Assembly (NCBI RefSeq): GCF_000196795.1
Contig: NC_014259.1
Location: 930,001 to 994,000, forward strand
Reading direction: 5' to 3'
DNA length: 64,000 nucleotides
From: Acinetobacter oleivorans DR1
GTDB lineage: Bacteria; Pseudomonadota; Gammaproteobacteria; Pseudomonadales; Moraxellaceae
Of the stretch, positions 8,823 through 17,885 are shown one piece after another (position 1 is the first letter of the stretch; every line of letters begins with the position of its first letter). Under the pieces are notes generated by a model. That model did no database searches, was not told the DNA's origin, and saw only the letters and a list, made by a program, of their open reading frames with translations. Position numbers and translations under genes: made by a program.

Positions 8823-9293
8823 GTGCTGCCATTTAAACTATGGGTAGACGCAGACGCCTTACCAAAAATTTTACGTGAAGTAATTTTGCGTGCATCAGAT
8901 CGTTATCAATTAGAAGTTATTTTTGTTGCTAATCAAAATGTTGGAATTACACCTTCTGTTCGTATTAAGTCAATACAGGTTTTAAGTGGCGCTGATCAGG
9001 CCGATAAAGAAATAGTTGATCGTATGATTGAAAATGACATTGTCATTACGCAAGACATTCCACTGGCAGCTCAGGTGATCGAGAAAGGGGGCGTTGCTAT
9101 TCATCCACGTGGTGAAGTTTATACAACCGCGAATGTTAAAGCACGTTTACATCTGCGTGATTTCATGGATACGCTTCGTGGTGCGGGTGTGCAAACTGGT
9201 GGACCACCGCCTATTTCCGAGCGAGATAAGCGTGAATTTTCAAGTTCATTAGATCAAACAATTTTAAAGCAAAAACGTAAAACAGCTAAGTGA
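8823..9293 (+). CDS. UPF0178 (YaiI/YqxD, DUF188) family protein
   Basis: Member of the YaiI/YqxD family of small predicted nuclease-like proteins of unproven function. Hallmarks are LWVDADALPKILREVI at the N-terminus, VITQDIPLAAQVIEKGG in the middle and RDFMDTLRGAGVQTGGP near the C-terminus. The frame is open from 8730, but family proteins begin just before WVDAD, so I choose the GTG at 8823, giving 156 aa (E. coli YaiI is about 150). The conserved aspartates resemble a PIN-like metal site. The next gene starts seven bases after its stop, so the two are probably co-transcribed. Confidence 0.88.
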   Translation: MLPFKLWVDADALPKILREVILRASDRYQLEVIFVANQNVGITPSVRIKSIQVLSGADQADKEIVDRMIENDIVITQDIPLAAQVIEKGGVAIHPRGEVYTTANVKARLHLRDFMDTLRGAGVQTGGPPPISERDKREFSSSLDQTILKQKRKTAK

Positions 9294-9300
9294 GCATCAC

Positions 9301-10209
9301 ATGCCATCGCAAACCAATTTGGCTTTAACTTATGCCTTGTTAGTGTTCATTTGGGCAACCACTCCATTGGCTATTGTTTGGAGTGTGTCTGATTTACATC
9401 TGATGTGGGCATTGTTGTTACGCTTTTTTATTGCATTGCCTTTGGCAGTAATCATATTACTGATTTTAAGAACACCTTTTCCGGCTCATCGACAAGCAGT
9501 TCATAGCTACATTGCCGGATCTTTTAGCTTAATTGGTTCCCAAATTTTTACTTATGCCGCAACCCAATATTTAAGTTCAGGCATGATTGCACTTATGTTT
9601 GGCTTAGCACCTATTATGGCAGGGCTTATTGGTCGGTTTGCATTTGGCCAACAACTTTATAAGCTGCAATGGTTGGGTATGGCAATTGCGGTCAGTGGGC
9701 TAGCGATTATTTGTTTGAGCGGTGCAAATCAGCATGTGCATCCGTTTGGTATTGTCCTTATGCTGATCAGTGTGTTTGTTTATTCTTTTTCAATTTTCTG
9801 GGTTAAGAAAGTTAATGCTCAGATCCAGCCGATGGCTCAGGCAACAGGTTCTATTTTAGTGTCTTCTATTTTTGCTAGTTGTTTTATTCCATTTATTTGG
9901 CAATATGCACCGACACATTTGCCAGAAGCTAAATCTTTATTTGCCTTAATTTATACGGTACTCATGGCTTCTTTAGTCGCCATGTTTTGTTATTTCAAAC
10001 TTATACAAAATATTCAGCCAACGACTTTATCTTTAACGACAGTAATTACACCAATGTTAGCGATGATGATTGGAGCTGCCTTAAATCATGAACAACTTTC
10101 GATTATGGTTTTTGTAGGGGCTTTAATTATCTTGTCTGGGCTCTTTTTATATTTCTATAAAGACATTCAGGCAAACCGGAACTTTGCTCAACATATGAAG
10201 TCTAAATAG
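9301..10209 (+). CDS. EamA/DMT-family transporter
   Basis: Ten-helix inner-membrane protein (302 aa) of the drug/metabolite transporter superfamily, with two EamA repeats (about residues 5-140 and 150-290). Family features include FIWATTPLAIVWSV in helix 1, SSGMIALMFGLAPIMAGL in helix 4 and the paired LSLTTVITPMLAMMIGAAL in the second repeat. Members export amino acids or other metabolites; the substrate cannot be read from the sequence. It follows the UPF0178 gene by seven bases. A gap of 259 bases without a convincing gene separates it from lolC. Confidence 0.9.
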   Translation: MPSQTNLALTYALLVFIWATTPLAIVWSVSDLHLMWALLLRFFIALPLAVIILLILRTPFPAHRQAVHSYIAGSFSLIGSQIFTYAATQYLSSGMIALMFGLAPIMAGLIGRFAFGQQLYKLQWLGMAIAVSGLAIICLSGANQHVHPFGIVLMLISVFVYSFSIFWVKKVNAQIQPMAQATGSILVSSIFASCFIPFIWQYAPTHLPEAKSLFALIYTVLMASLVAMFCYFKLIQNIQPTTLSLTTVITPMLAMMIGAALNHEQLSIMVFVGALIILSGLFLYFYKDIQANRNFAQHMKSK

Positions 10210-10468
10210 GAGAAGATTTGGGTAATTTGTTGAGCTTATTCATTAAATTGTTCTAATTCGTAGCGAAATGCATGATCAAATTGATCTCCTAACTTAAGTA
10301 GTAGAAAATAGCGCAGCAATATAATATTAGGATTGTTAAGGGAAGATCAGAACTTACTGATTTTTAAACCTTAATACAGCATCTAACGATATGGCCAAAT
10401 AGTAAATGTGAATGTAATTTGACATTGGCATCTGCTATTTCCCATCAATCACCTTGGATTTAGAAGGT

Positions 10469-11704
10469 ATGTTTAAACCAATCTCACTGTATATAGGGTT
10501 GAGATATACTCGCGCAAGACGCAGTAATCATTTTATTTCTTTTATTGCATTGGTTTCGATGGTCGGTTTGACACTAGGTGTCGCAGTGCTGATTACGGTA
10601 CTTTCTGTAATGAACGGTTTCGATCGTGAATTGAAAAACCGTGTTTTGGGAATGGTGCCGCAAGCGACAGTTTCATCTACACAAATCCTCACGGATTGGC
10701 CTGAACTGGTAAAACGAGTTGAACATCATCCACATGTAACTGGGGTTGCACCTTTTACCCAATTGCAAGGTATGTTAACCGCGCAAGGGCAAGTCGCTGG
10801 TATTATGGTGACGGGTATTGACCCAAAATATGAAAAGAATGTGTCTATTATTCAAAATCATATTGTTGCCGGGAGTCTAGATTCACTTAAAAAGGGTGAG
10901 TTTGGTATTGTGCTTGGTAAAGATATGGCTGACTCATTAGGCTTACGTCTAAATGACAGTGTGACATTGGTTTTACCTGAAGCAACACCATCTCCAGCCG
11001 GTGTTGTACCTCGTTTCAAGCGTTTTAAAGTGGTGGGTATTTTTAGTGTAGGCGCTGAAGTCGACTCTATGGTGGGTTATATCGCCCTATATGATGCGTC
11101 AACCTTATTACGCTTGCCTGATGGTGCTCAAGGTGTTCGTTTAAAACTAGATGATATTTTTGCCGCGCCACAAGTTGCAGATGATTTGGTAAAAAGTTTA
11201 CCAAGCAATTTCTATGCAACGAACTGGACCTATACGCATGGCAACCTGTTTAATGCCATTCAAATGGAAAAAACACTAGTTGGTTTATTACTTGTACTTA
11301 TCATTGTGGTTGCAGCATTTAATATTGTTTCGTCGTTAGTCATGGTTGTGACTGATAAAAAATCAGATATTGCCATTTTACGTACATTAGGCGCGTCGCC
11401 ATCAATGATTACTAAAATCTTTATGGTGCAAGGCACCGTGATTGGTGTGATTGGAACAGTTGCGGGTACAGTTTTAGGTGTAATTTTAGCTTTAACCATT
11501 AGCGATATCATTTCATGGTTTAACAATGTGTTGGGCTTAAATCTATTCGATGCTTATTTCGTGCATTACCTTCCTTCTTATTTAAGATGGCAAGATGTGA
11601 CGATTATCGTGATTGTTTCTTTACTTTTAAGCTTCTTGGCGACTATCTATCCGGCGCTTCGTGCTGCCAAAGTTCAACCTGCCGAGGCACTGCGCTATGA
11701 GTAA
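10469..11704 (+). CDS. lolC: lipoprotein-releasing permease LolC/LolF
   Basis: Inner-membrane permease that, with LolD, lifts mature lipoproteins from the inner membrane to LolA. It is 411 aa with a first helix at about residues 22-45, a large periplasmic MacB-like domain (about 46-265) and three C-terminal helices. The segments SFIALVSMVGLTLG and KKSDIAILRTLGAS are typical. The ATG at 10469 begins the family-typical MFKPISLYIGLRY; its AGAAGG box sits only one base upstream, an unusually tight spacing. A TTG at 10454 is the alternative. Only one permease accompanies lolD here, so it is probably a LolF-type homodimer rather than a LolC-LolE pair. Confidence 0.92.
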   Translation: MFKPISLYIGLRYTRARRSNHFISFIALVSMVGLTLGVAVLITVLSVMNGFDRELKNRVLGMVPQATVSSTQILTDWPELVKRVEHHPHVTGVAPFTQLQGMLTAQGQVAGIMVTGIDPKYEKNVSIIQNHIVAGSLDSLKKGEFGIVLGKDMADSLGLRLNDSVTLVLPEATPSPAGVVPRFKRFKVVGIFSVGAEVDSMVGYIALYDASTLLRLPDGAQGVRLKLDDIFAAPQVADDLVKSLPSNFYATNWTYTHGNLFNAIQMEKTLVGLLLVLIIVVAAFNIVSSLVMVVTDKKSDIAILRTLGASPSMITKIFMVQGTVIGVIGTVAGTVLGVILALTISDIISWFNNVLGLNLFDAYFVHYLPSYLRWQDVTIIVIVSLLLSFLATIYPALRAAKVQPAEALRYE

Positions 11705-12383
11705 AATTGTTTTAGAAGCAAAAGAAATATATAAACATTTTGATGATGGTAAATCTAAGGTTGAAGTCATTAAAGGTCTTTCTTTACAAGTTGAAGCAGG
11801 GCAGTTTGTTTCAATTGTGGGTGCGAGTGGTTCAGGTAAAAGTACTTTGCTTCATGCGTTAGGTGGTCTAGAACAACCAACACAAGGACAAGTATTTTTA
11901 AATGGTCAACGTTTTGATAATTTAGGTGAAGCCGAACGTGGTTTTCAACGTAACAAATACCTTGGTTTTGTTTATCAATTCCACCACTTATTACCTGAGT
12001 TTTCTGCGCTTGAAAATGTGGCAATGCCTTTAATGCTTCGAGCAGACAGTCAATATAAGTCGGTAAAGGCACAAGCTGAATATTTACTAGATCGAGTGGG
12101 ATTATCTCACCGTATGGATCATAAACCTGGTGAACTTTCAGGTGGTGAGCGTCAACGTGTGGCTTTGGCACGTGCTTTAGTCACTAAACCTGCCGTAGTT
12201 TTAGCGGATGAGCCAACGGGTAATTTGGACCGTAAAACAGCTGTTGGTATTTTCGAATTACTGACTGATCTTAAGAAAGAGCTCAATATGGCTATGCTCA
12301 TTGTGACCCATGATGAGCAGTTGGCTCAGGCAGCAGATTCAATCTTGCATATGGAAGATGGTCTTTGGGTAAGCGGTTCTTAA
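11697..12383 (+). CDS. lolD: lipoprotein-releasing system ATP-binding protein LolD
   Basis: ATPase of the Lol export machine (228 aa). Walker A is GASGSGKS at residues 42-49; the signature LSGGERQRVALARAL and Walker B VVLADEPTGNLD follow, then a switch His in VTHDEQ. These are typical of the MacB/LolD branch of ABC ATPases. The ATG at 11697 overlaps the last eight bases of the permease gene, so the pair is translationally coupled. An in-frame codon at 11661 would start deep inside lolC and is not needed. A hairpin terminator follows. Confidence 0.96.
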   Translation: MSKIVLEAKEIYKHFDDGKSKVEVIKGLSLQVEAGQFVSIVGASGSGKSTLLHALGGLEQPTQGQVFLNGQRFDNLGEAERGFQRNKYLGFVYQFHHLLPEFSALENVAMPLMLRADSQYKSVKAQAEYLLDRVGLSHRMDHKPGELSGGERQRVALARALVTKPAVVLADEPTGNLDRKTAVGIFELLTDLKKELNMAMLIVTHDEQLAQAADSILHMEDGLWVSGS

Positions 12384-12408
12384 AAAATTGTCATTAAATC
12401 ACATTGTT

Positions 12409-12436
12409 AAAGCCCACTCAGTTGGGCTTTAATTTT
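12409..12436 (+). terminator. lolCD terminator
   Basis: AAAGCCCA, six-base loop, TGGGCTTT, then AATTTTG. The 8-bp stem with a short T-tract lies 26 bases after lolD and 30 bases before comEC. Confidence 0.8.
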
Positions 12437-12466
12437 GCCCCTAAAAAGATAACGATATGATTTTAA

Positions 12467-14899
12467 ATGTTAAAGCTTATTTTATTGGGGTGGATTGTAG
12501 GTATTGCATTTATGGGAATAGATCTTCCTTTAGTAATGCAATATGGTTGGGTTGGTAAAGTTTTGCTCTTTATCTGCTTAATTTTTTATATTTTTAAGCG
12601 GCATATTTTTTTAAATCGTCCCATATTAAAAGGAGTTTATTATTTAATCTGTGGTCTTAGCCTTTTTGTTATAGGCCATCAGTATGCTCAGCATGCCTTA
12701 AATGAAAGACTACAACTACGGGAGATGCAACCTGAGTCTTTAGAGATTGTGGTTTATATAGACCGAATAAGCGAAGAAAAAGATAATAAGGCACAGCAAC
12801 TCGCTCAAGTTCTAGGGCGGTCATCCCATACGGTGAATTGGTTGCTATATTTAAAAAATGAAAATGAGAGTGCATTAATCGAGGAGCCAAAATTACAATT
12901 AGGTCATTACTATCGAATTTCGGGTAAAACCAGACCAGCTCATAGTTATGCAGTATCAGGTGCTTTTGATCAAGAACAATGGTTCATTCAACGAAACATA
13001 ATGTCAGGTTTCAGTGTTCGGCATATTGAGCCTTTAAACTCTAATGAAATTTATCGGTTAGGTTATCAAAATCACTTAAAACAGCAACAAAATTTTTTGA
13101 CTAGCCAACAATTAAATATAGAAAAACTCCGTCTAAAATTTAGATTAATGCTAAAAAAATCTCCCTTTCAGAATAAAGGACTATTATTAGCGCTTCTAAC
13201 TGGGGATGAAAGTCTTTTAAATGAAGACATTAAAAATCAATTTAAGCAGTTAGGAATCTCTCATTTGTTGGCCATTTCAGGACCTCATGTCCTCATTTTC
13301 GCAATCTTGTTATCTTGGGGATTACATCAATTAGTACGACGTTATTATCCTCAGCTTTATTTGTGGCAGCCCAAGCAAATTTTAGCAATGATTCCGTTAT
13401 GTTTTGGCGTTTTGATTTATGCAGCTTTTGTCGGCTTTGAAATTCCAGCCTTAAGAACTTTACTCTCAGTATTTTTATTTGCCTTTTTATTGTTGCTCAA
13501 ACTGCCAGTTAAGCCATTTTCGCTCTTGGTTTATAGCGCAAGTCTACTTTTACTTTTTGATCCATTTAGTGTTTTATCAGCAGGTTTTTGGCTCTCTTAT
13601 GGTTCTTGCTTTATTTTATTACGCATTTATCAAACCATAGTACAGGCACCAAATCTTGCCTCATTGAGTTTGCTATCTAAAATAATTCTTTTAACTAAAA
13701 ATTTAATTGAATCTCAGGGCAAAATATATATTGCTCTATGTCCTCTAATGTTGATTTTCTTTCAGCAGATTTCATGGGTAGCACCTCTCACAAATATTAT
13801 TGCTGTTCCTCTGTTAGGAGGAGTTATTGTTCCTTTAAATATTTTCGCGGCTTGTGTGTGGCTTATTTTTAATTCACTTGGAAATGCACTCTTTCAGTTT
13901 AATGATATTTTGCTCAGTATGGTGCTGACATGCTTTAGTCTTTTAGAGAAATTATCTCTACCGTTGCAAGGTTTTAGTCTGACACCACTGGCTTTGATAG
14001 GCTTAAGCTGTGCCATTATTATTTTATTTTTACCGCGTGGTGTTTTACCAAAATCTTGGAGTCTTATATGTTGTTTACCCTTACTCATTCCGAATAAAAC
14101 CTCACAGCAAATTCAATTAAATATTATAGACGTAGGCCAAGGACAAGCGATTTTTCTACAACATCCAGAGCAGACATGGTTAATTGATACGGGTGGTTCT
14201 TATGACGAGAAAACTTTCAGTATTGGTCAAAATGTAGTAGTTCCATATTTACGTCAGAAAGGTATTAAGCAACTAGATCACGTCGTGTTATCTCATCTTG
14301 ACCAAGATCATAGTGGGGCATTTCCTTTTATCGCTCAGGCTTTTCCTATCAAACAAGTTATATCAAATCAGCTATGGGCAGAGAAGGTGAAAGAATCATT
14401 TACCTATTGTCATCAAGGGCAAAAATGGCAATATCCACAGTTAGATATTGAGATACTTTGGCCTAAAGAAAATGATTTAAATTTAGTTCCTACTAACCAA
14501 AATGAATATTCTTGTGTTGTTTATATTCATTTAAAACAAGTAAGGGGTTATCAGAATTATTTAATTATGGGGGATGCGGGATGGGAAGCAGAATATCAAT
14601 TGATAAAAGAATATCCTGATTTAAAAGTAGATGTTTTGGTCTTAGGTCATCATGGTAGTAAGCATAGTTCAGCCTATGACTTCTTAGCGATGTTAAATCC
14701 CAAGCTTGTTATTGCGTCTGCCGGTTTTAATAACCGATATGGTCATCCAAGCAAAGAAGTTTTAGCGAGAATACAAGAACTTAATATTCCATTTAAAAGC
14801 ACAGTTGAGCAAGGAACATTAAGTTTTGTATCTGAGAATCATCAAATGATTTTATACACTCGACGTTTCGAGCGTACTTGGCTTCACAGAAATTTGTGA
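12467..14899 (+). CDS. comEC: ComEC/Rec2 DNA uptake channel
   Basis: Inner-membrane channel that takes up single-stranded DNA during natural transformation (810 aa, full length). The N-terminal part has two or three helices and a DUF4131 region. The central competence domain begins around residue 240, with LLALLTGDESLLNEDIK and ISHLLAISGPHVLIFA, followed by many helices. The C-terminal part is a metallo-beta-lactamase-like domain with VGQGQAIFLQ, the metal motif SHLDQDHSGA and LGHHGSKHSS. No frameshift is seen, so the strain may be transformable. Its last 48 bases overlap the 3' end of the opposing acyltransferase gene. Confidence 0.95.
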   Translation: MLKLILLGWIVGIAFMGIDLPLVMQYGWVGKVLLFICLIFYIFKRHIFLNRPILKGVYYLICGLSLFVIGHQYAQHALNERLQLREMQPESLEIVVYIDRISEEKDNKAQQLAQVLGRSSHTVNWLLYLKNENESALIEEPKLQLGHYYRISGKTRPAHSYAVSGAFDQEQWFIQRNIMSGFSVRHIEPLNSNEIYRLGYQNHLKQQQNFLTSQQLNIEKLRLKFRLMLKKSPFQNKGLLLALLTGDESLLNEDIKNQFKQLGISHLLAISGPHVLIFAILLSWGLHQLVRRYYPQLYLWQPKQILAMIPLCFGVLIYAAFVGFEIPALRTLLSVFLFAFLLLLKLPVKPFSLLVYSASLLLLFDPFSVLSAGFWLSYGSCFILLRIYQTIVQAPNLASLSLLSKIILLTKNLIESQGKIYIALCPLMLIFFQQISWVAPLTNIIAVPLLGGVIVPLNIFAACVWLIFNSLGNALFQFNDILLSMVLTCFSLLEKLSLPLQGFSLTPLALIGLSCAIIILFLPRGVLPKSWSLICCLPLLIPNKTSQQIQLNIIDVGQGQAIFLQHPEQTWLIDTGGSYDEKTFSIGQNVVVPYLRQKGIKQLDHVVLSHLDQDHSGAFPFIAQAFPIKQVISNQLWAEKVKESFTYCHQGQKWQYPQLDIEILWPKENDLNLVPTNQNEYSCVVYIHLKQVRGYQNYLIMGDAGWEAEYQLIKEYPDLKVDVLVLGHHGSKHSSAYDFLAMLNPKLVIASAGFNNRYGHPSKEVLARIQELNIPFKSTVEQGTLSFVSENHQMILYTRRFERTWLHRNL

Positions 14900-15835
14900 A
14901 GCTTCTGCTTTAAGCTTATCCACAATTTGAAGAGCTTCAGCTGGATCAATATTATAAATATTATCTAAAGCAGGGTTTGCTTTAAAACGTTTATAGCTCC
15001 AGTGGTAATGTTCTGGATAACGATGGATGAGTTGTTCAATAGCCTGATGAATGACATAAGTTCCATCATCTGCACTACCTTCGTAGATTTTCTCATCCAT
15101 AGGTTCAACGTGCATTGTAAAACCGTCATTTTCGTTACGAATCGCGTAAAGGAATAAAGCTTTTGCTTTAGTTTTTTGAATAAGCTTGGTACTTAAATTA
15201 CTTGAGGCAAGGGGAACACCAAAATAATTGATCATACTGCCGCCGACGTTAGGCGTATGGTCAGGCAAAATTACGGTAGTTTCACCTTGTTTTAAGGCTT
15301 TAAAAATTTGTCTTACACCAGTTTCGTCAGTAGGAACCAAGTGAGCTTGTTCACGACTACGTGCTTCTCGAACAAAACGGTCTGCATCTTCATTTTTTAC
15401 TGGCTTGTATAAAATTGTCATTGAAGTGAATTGTGAACACCAAGCATTCAGGACTTCCCATGTACCAAAATGTGGAACAATCAAAACCACACCTTTTTTT
15501 GCGGCAAGTGCTTCGTGAAAGTAATGTTCACCTTCAATATGGTGAATACGTGAAATATTCTTACTATTTGATGAGCCCCAAATACTTAAAAATTCAAAGT
15601 ATGAGGTGACTTCATTACGAATAGCTTGCTGCGTAATTTCTATTCGCTGCTGTGGCGTTAAATGTGGGAGGGCGATTTGTAGGTTTAGTTCTATACTTTT
15701 TGATGTTTTAGTAATTTTTAAAGTATTAATTAACCCTGCCAACATACGAGCAAGAAAACGTCCAAATTGAATTGGCTGGCGGCTAAAAGTTTTGAGTAGG
15801 TAGTAGTTCATGCTTTTTGTATCTAATTTGGTCAT
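14852..15835 (-). CDS. LpxL/HtrB-type lipid A (lysophospholipid) acyltransferase
   Basis: Membrane-associated acyltransferase (327 aa) of the LpxL/LpxM family that adds secondary acyl chains to lipid A. The active-site HX4E motif is HFGTWE in VVLIVPHFGTWEVLNAW. A downstream ILPDHTPNVGGSMINYFGVP block, normally involved in substrate binding, is also present. Most relatives have an N-terminal membrane anchor; here it is weak (LARMLAGLINTL). It is transcribed alone toward comEC and shares 48 coding bases with it. LpxL and LpxM activity cannot be told apart from sequence alone, so I give no symbol. Confidence 0.88.
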   Translation of the reverse strand: MTKLDTKSMNYYLLKTFSRQPIQFGRFLARMLAGLINTLKITKTSKSIELNLQIALPHLTPQQRIEITQQAIRNEVTSYFEFLSIWGSSNSKNISRIHHIEGEHYFHEALAAKKGVVLIVPHFGTWEVLNAWCSQFTSMTILYKPVKNEDADRFVREARSREQAHLVPTDETGVRQIFKALKQGETTVILPDHTPNVGGSMINYFGVPLASSNLSTKLIQKTKAKALFLYAIRNENDGFTMHVEPMDEKIYEGSADDGTYVIHQAIEQLIHRYPEHYHWSYKRFKANPALDNIYNIDPAEALQIVDKLKAEASQISVKPSTLETSSV

Positions 15836-15968
15836 CTATCGCGGTAAAAAGGAAGCAATAATTAAAAAAAGATAAAATTATTATAAATGAAATCATATTA
15901 TTTAGACAGTTTTTATCAAATCAACGTATATAATGACATCATTTTAGATTAATTTGGATTGGAATTTT

Positions 15969-16985
15969 ATGTCCGATTGGCCACCAAAACCACAAAATGA
16001 ACCTATAATCCCTAAACAAAATGGACCAGAATGGCAAATTCTTGAGAAGGCTGTACTTGCTTCAGTAGAGGAACAGCGCCGTAGTCGCCGTTGGGGAATC
16101 TTCTTTAAAACATTAACTTTTATTTATTTATTATTCATTATTGTACTTATGGGTAAAGGCTGTTCAACCAGCAAAGAAGGCTCTGCAGTAAGTAGCAGTA
16201 GTGCTCATTTGGCTGTAGTGGATATTATTGGAACTATTGATGCTTCGAGTAATCAATCAGTAAATAGTGAAGATACCAATAAAGCGCTTAAACGTGCTTT
16301 TGAAGCTTCAAATAGTAAAGCTATTGCACTTAATATTAACTCACCTGGCGGTTCCCCAGTTCAGTCTGATGAAATCTGGCAGGAAATTCGTTATTTGAAA
16401 AAACAGCATCCAGATAAAAAGGTTTACGCTGTTATTGGTGATATGGGCGCATCAGGTGCGTATTATATTGCGTCTGCTGCGGATGAGATTATTGTCAATC
16501 CATCAAGTCTAGTCGGCTCAATTGGTGTGATCATGCCTAACTATGGGATTACTGGTTTAGCTCAGAAACTTGGTATTGAAGATCGCACTTTAACGGCAGG
16601 AACCAATAAAGACATTTTAAGTATGACAAAACCGATTGATCCTGTGCAAAAGCAACATATTCAATCTGTTCTTGATAATGTTCACACTCACTTTATCACT
16701 GCAGTTAAAGAAGGGCGTGGAAAGCGCTTAAAATCGAATGATCCAGCTATTTTTTCTGGTTTATTCTGGACTGGCGAACAAGCAATCCAATTAGGTGTTG
16801 CTGACCGTTCAGGTAACATTACGAGCTTGATGCGTGAACTAAACCTTGATAATAAAGTTGACTACACAATTGAGCGCAACCCATTACAATCCATTTTAGG
16901 TCGTATGGGGGCACAAATCGGGCAAGGGGTAAGTGAATCTATTGCTCAAGAAGTGCAGACTCGTCAAAGCGCAAAATTACAATAA
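15969..16985 (+). CDS. S49-family signal peptide peptidase (SppA-like)
   Basis: Membrane-bound serine protease of family S49 (338 aa, the short single-domain form). An N-terminal cytoplasmic segment is followed by one helix at about residues 44-61. The catalytic domain has the Ser nucleophile at about 162 in GASGAYYIAS and the general-base Lys at about 214 in GTNKDILS. NSPGGSPVQS forms the oxyanion region. It degrades cleaved signal peptides or other membrane fragments. I use the ATG at 15969 with an upstream GGA; the frame also opens at a TTG at 15954. The following hydrolase gene is 21 bases away and may be co-transcribed. Confidence 0.92.
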   Translation: MSDWPPKPQNEPIIPKQNGPEWQILEKAVLASVEEQRRSRRWGIFFKTLTFIYLLFIIVLMGKGCSTSKEGSAVSSSSAHLAVVDIIGTIDASSNQSVNSEDTNKALKRAFEASNSKAIALNINSPGGSPVQSDEIWQEIRYLKKQHPDKKVYAVIGDMGASGAYYIASAADEIIVNPSSLVGSIGVIMPNYGITGLAQKLGIEDRTLTAGTNKDILSMTKPIDPVQKQHIQSVLDNVHTHFITAVKEGRGKRLKSNDPAIFSGLFWTGEQAIQLGVADRSGNITSLMRELNLDNKVDYTIERNPLQSILGRMGAQIGQGVSESIAQEVQTRQSAKLQ

Positions 16986-17006
16986 AATCTGTTTTAGGAT
17001 AGCGGT

Positions 17007-17816
17007 ATGTCAATGAAACCAGTTATACACTTTGCTCATGCGAATGGCGTGCCATCAAAAGTGTATCAAAAACTGTTTGACCAGTTGAAAGGGGAATATG
17101 ACATTATTTATGTTCCTCTGATTGGTCCTGATAAACGTTATCCTGTGACTAACCATTGGCCTGCTTTGGTTGATCAGGTAATTGACAGTATTGTGCGACA
17201 GGCGAAAGGACGTAAAGTGATTGGACTTGGCCATTCTCTTGGTTCGGTTTTAACGTTGATGGCATCTTTTCAGCGTCCTGAACTCTTCTCTCAAGTTATT
17301 ATGTTAGATCCGCCTCTTATTTTAGGGCGATATTCATTTGCATTTCATATGGCAAAACTATTTCGTCCTAAATTGGTTGATGCGATGACTCCAGCAGGCT
17401 TATCTGCACGCCGTCGTGAACATTGGGAATCAAGAGAGCAGGCTGCTGAATTACTGCGTCCCAAAGGTTTCTATAAAGATTTTGATGAAGATTGTTTTCA
17501 AGCCTACATCGACTATGCTTTGAAAGAAGATTCGGTCCGTGGCGGAGTTACTTTAACGATTTCTCGTGAGGATGAAGTTGCAATTTTCCGTAAGAATCCT
17601 TCTTGGTGGTGGCTGCCTATGCCAAAACCTAAGATGCCTGTGCATTTAGTTGTAGGTAAAGGAAGTGATTTCTTAAAAAGAGGCTTTCCTCAAATGGCAA
17701 AGCGAAAAATGGGAATCCCATTTACTGTGGTTGAAGGGGGACATATGTTTCCTCTAGAACATCCTATTGATACAGTGAATTCTATAAAGAAATTGATTCA
17801 TCATCAGCCAAATTAA
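17007..17816 (+). CDS. alpha/beta hydrolase
   Basis: Alpha/beta-fold hydrolase (269 aa). The nucleophile elbow is GHSLGS in VIGLGHSLGSVLT, at about residue 77. The N-terminal FAHANGVPSKVY holds the oxyanion-hole region. A C-terminal VEGGHMFPLEHP supplies the catalytic His. There is no signal peptide, so it is cytoplasmic. The start has AGGA seven bases upstream. Its substrate cannot be predicted; family members hydrolyse esters or C-C bonds. It lies just downstream of the S49 peptidase gene and ends at a terminator shared with purN. Confidence 0.88.
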   Translation: MSMKPVIHFAHANGVPSKVYQKLFDQLKGEYDIIYVPLIGPDKRYPVTNHWPALVDQVIDSIVRQAKGRKVIGLGHSLGSVLTLMASFQRPELFSQVIMLDPPLILGRYSFAFHMAKLFRPKLVDAMTPAGLSARRREHWESREQAAELLRPKGFYKDFDEDCFQAYIDYALKEDSVRGGVTLTISREDEVAIFRKNPSWWWLPMPKPKMPVHLVVGKGSDFLKRGFPQMAKRKMGIPFTVVEGGHMFPLEHPIDTVNSIKKLIHHQPN

Positions 17817-17832
17817 TTTTTAGACTTATAAA

Positions 17833-17860
17833 AAAAAGGACATGCTGGCATGTCCTTTTT
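17833..17860. terminator. bidirectional terminator between hydrolase and purN
   Basis: AAAAAGGACATG, loop CTGG, CATGTCCTTTTT: a perfect 12-bp stem with an A-run on one side and a T-run on the other. It can end both convergent transcripts. Confidence 0.92.
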
Positions 17861-17885
17861 TATTTTTGCTTTTAATTAAAAAGTT

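Noticed and set aside
11770..12171. 133-residue minus-strand frame inside lolD
   Set aside because: Antisense to a strongly conserved ATPase, with a His/Leu-rich composition and no ribosome site.
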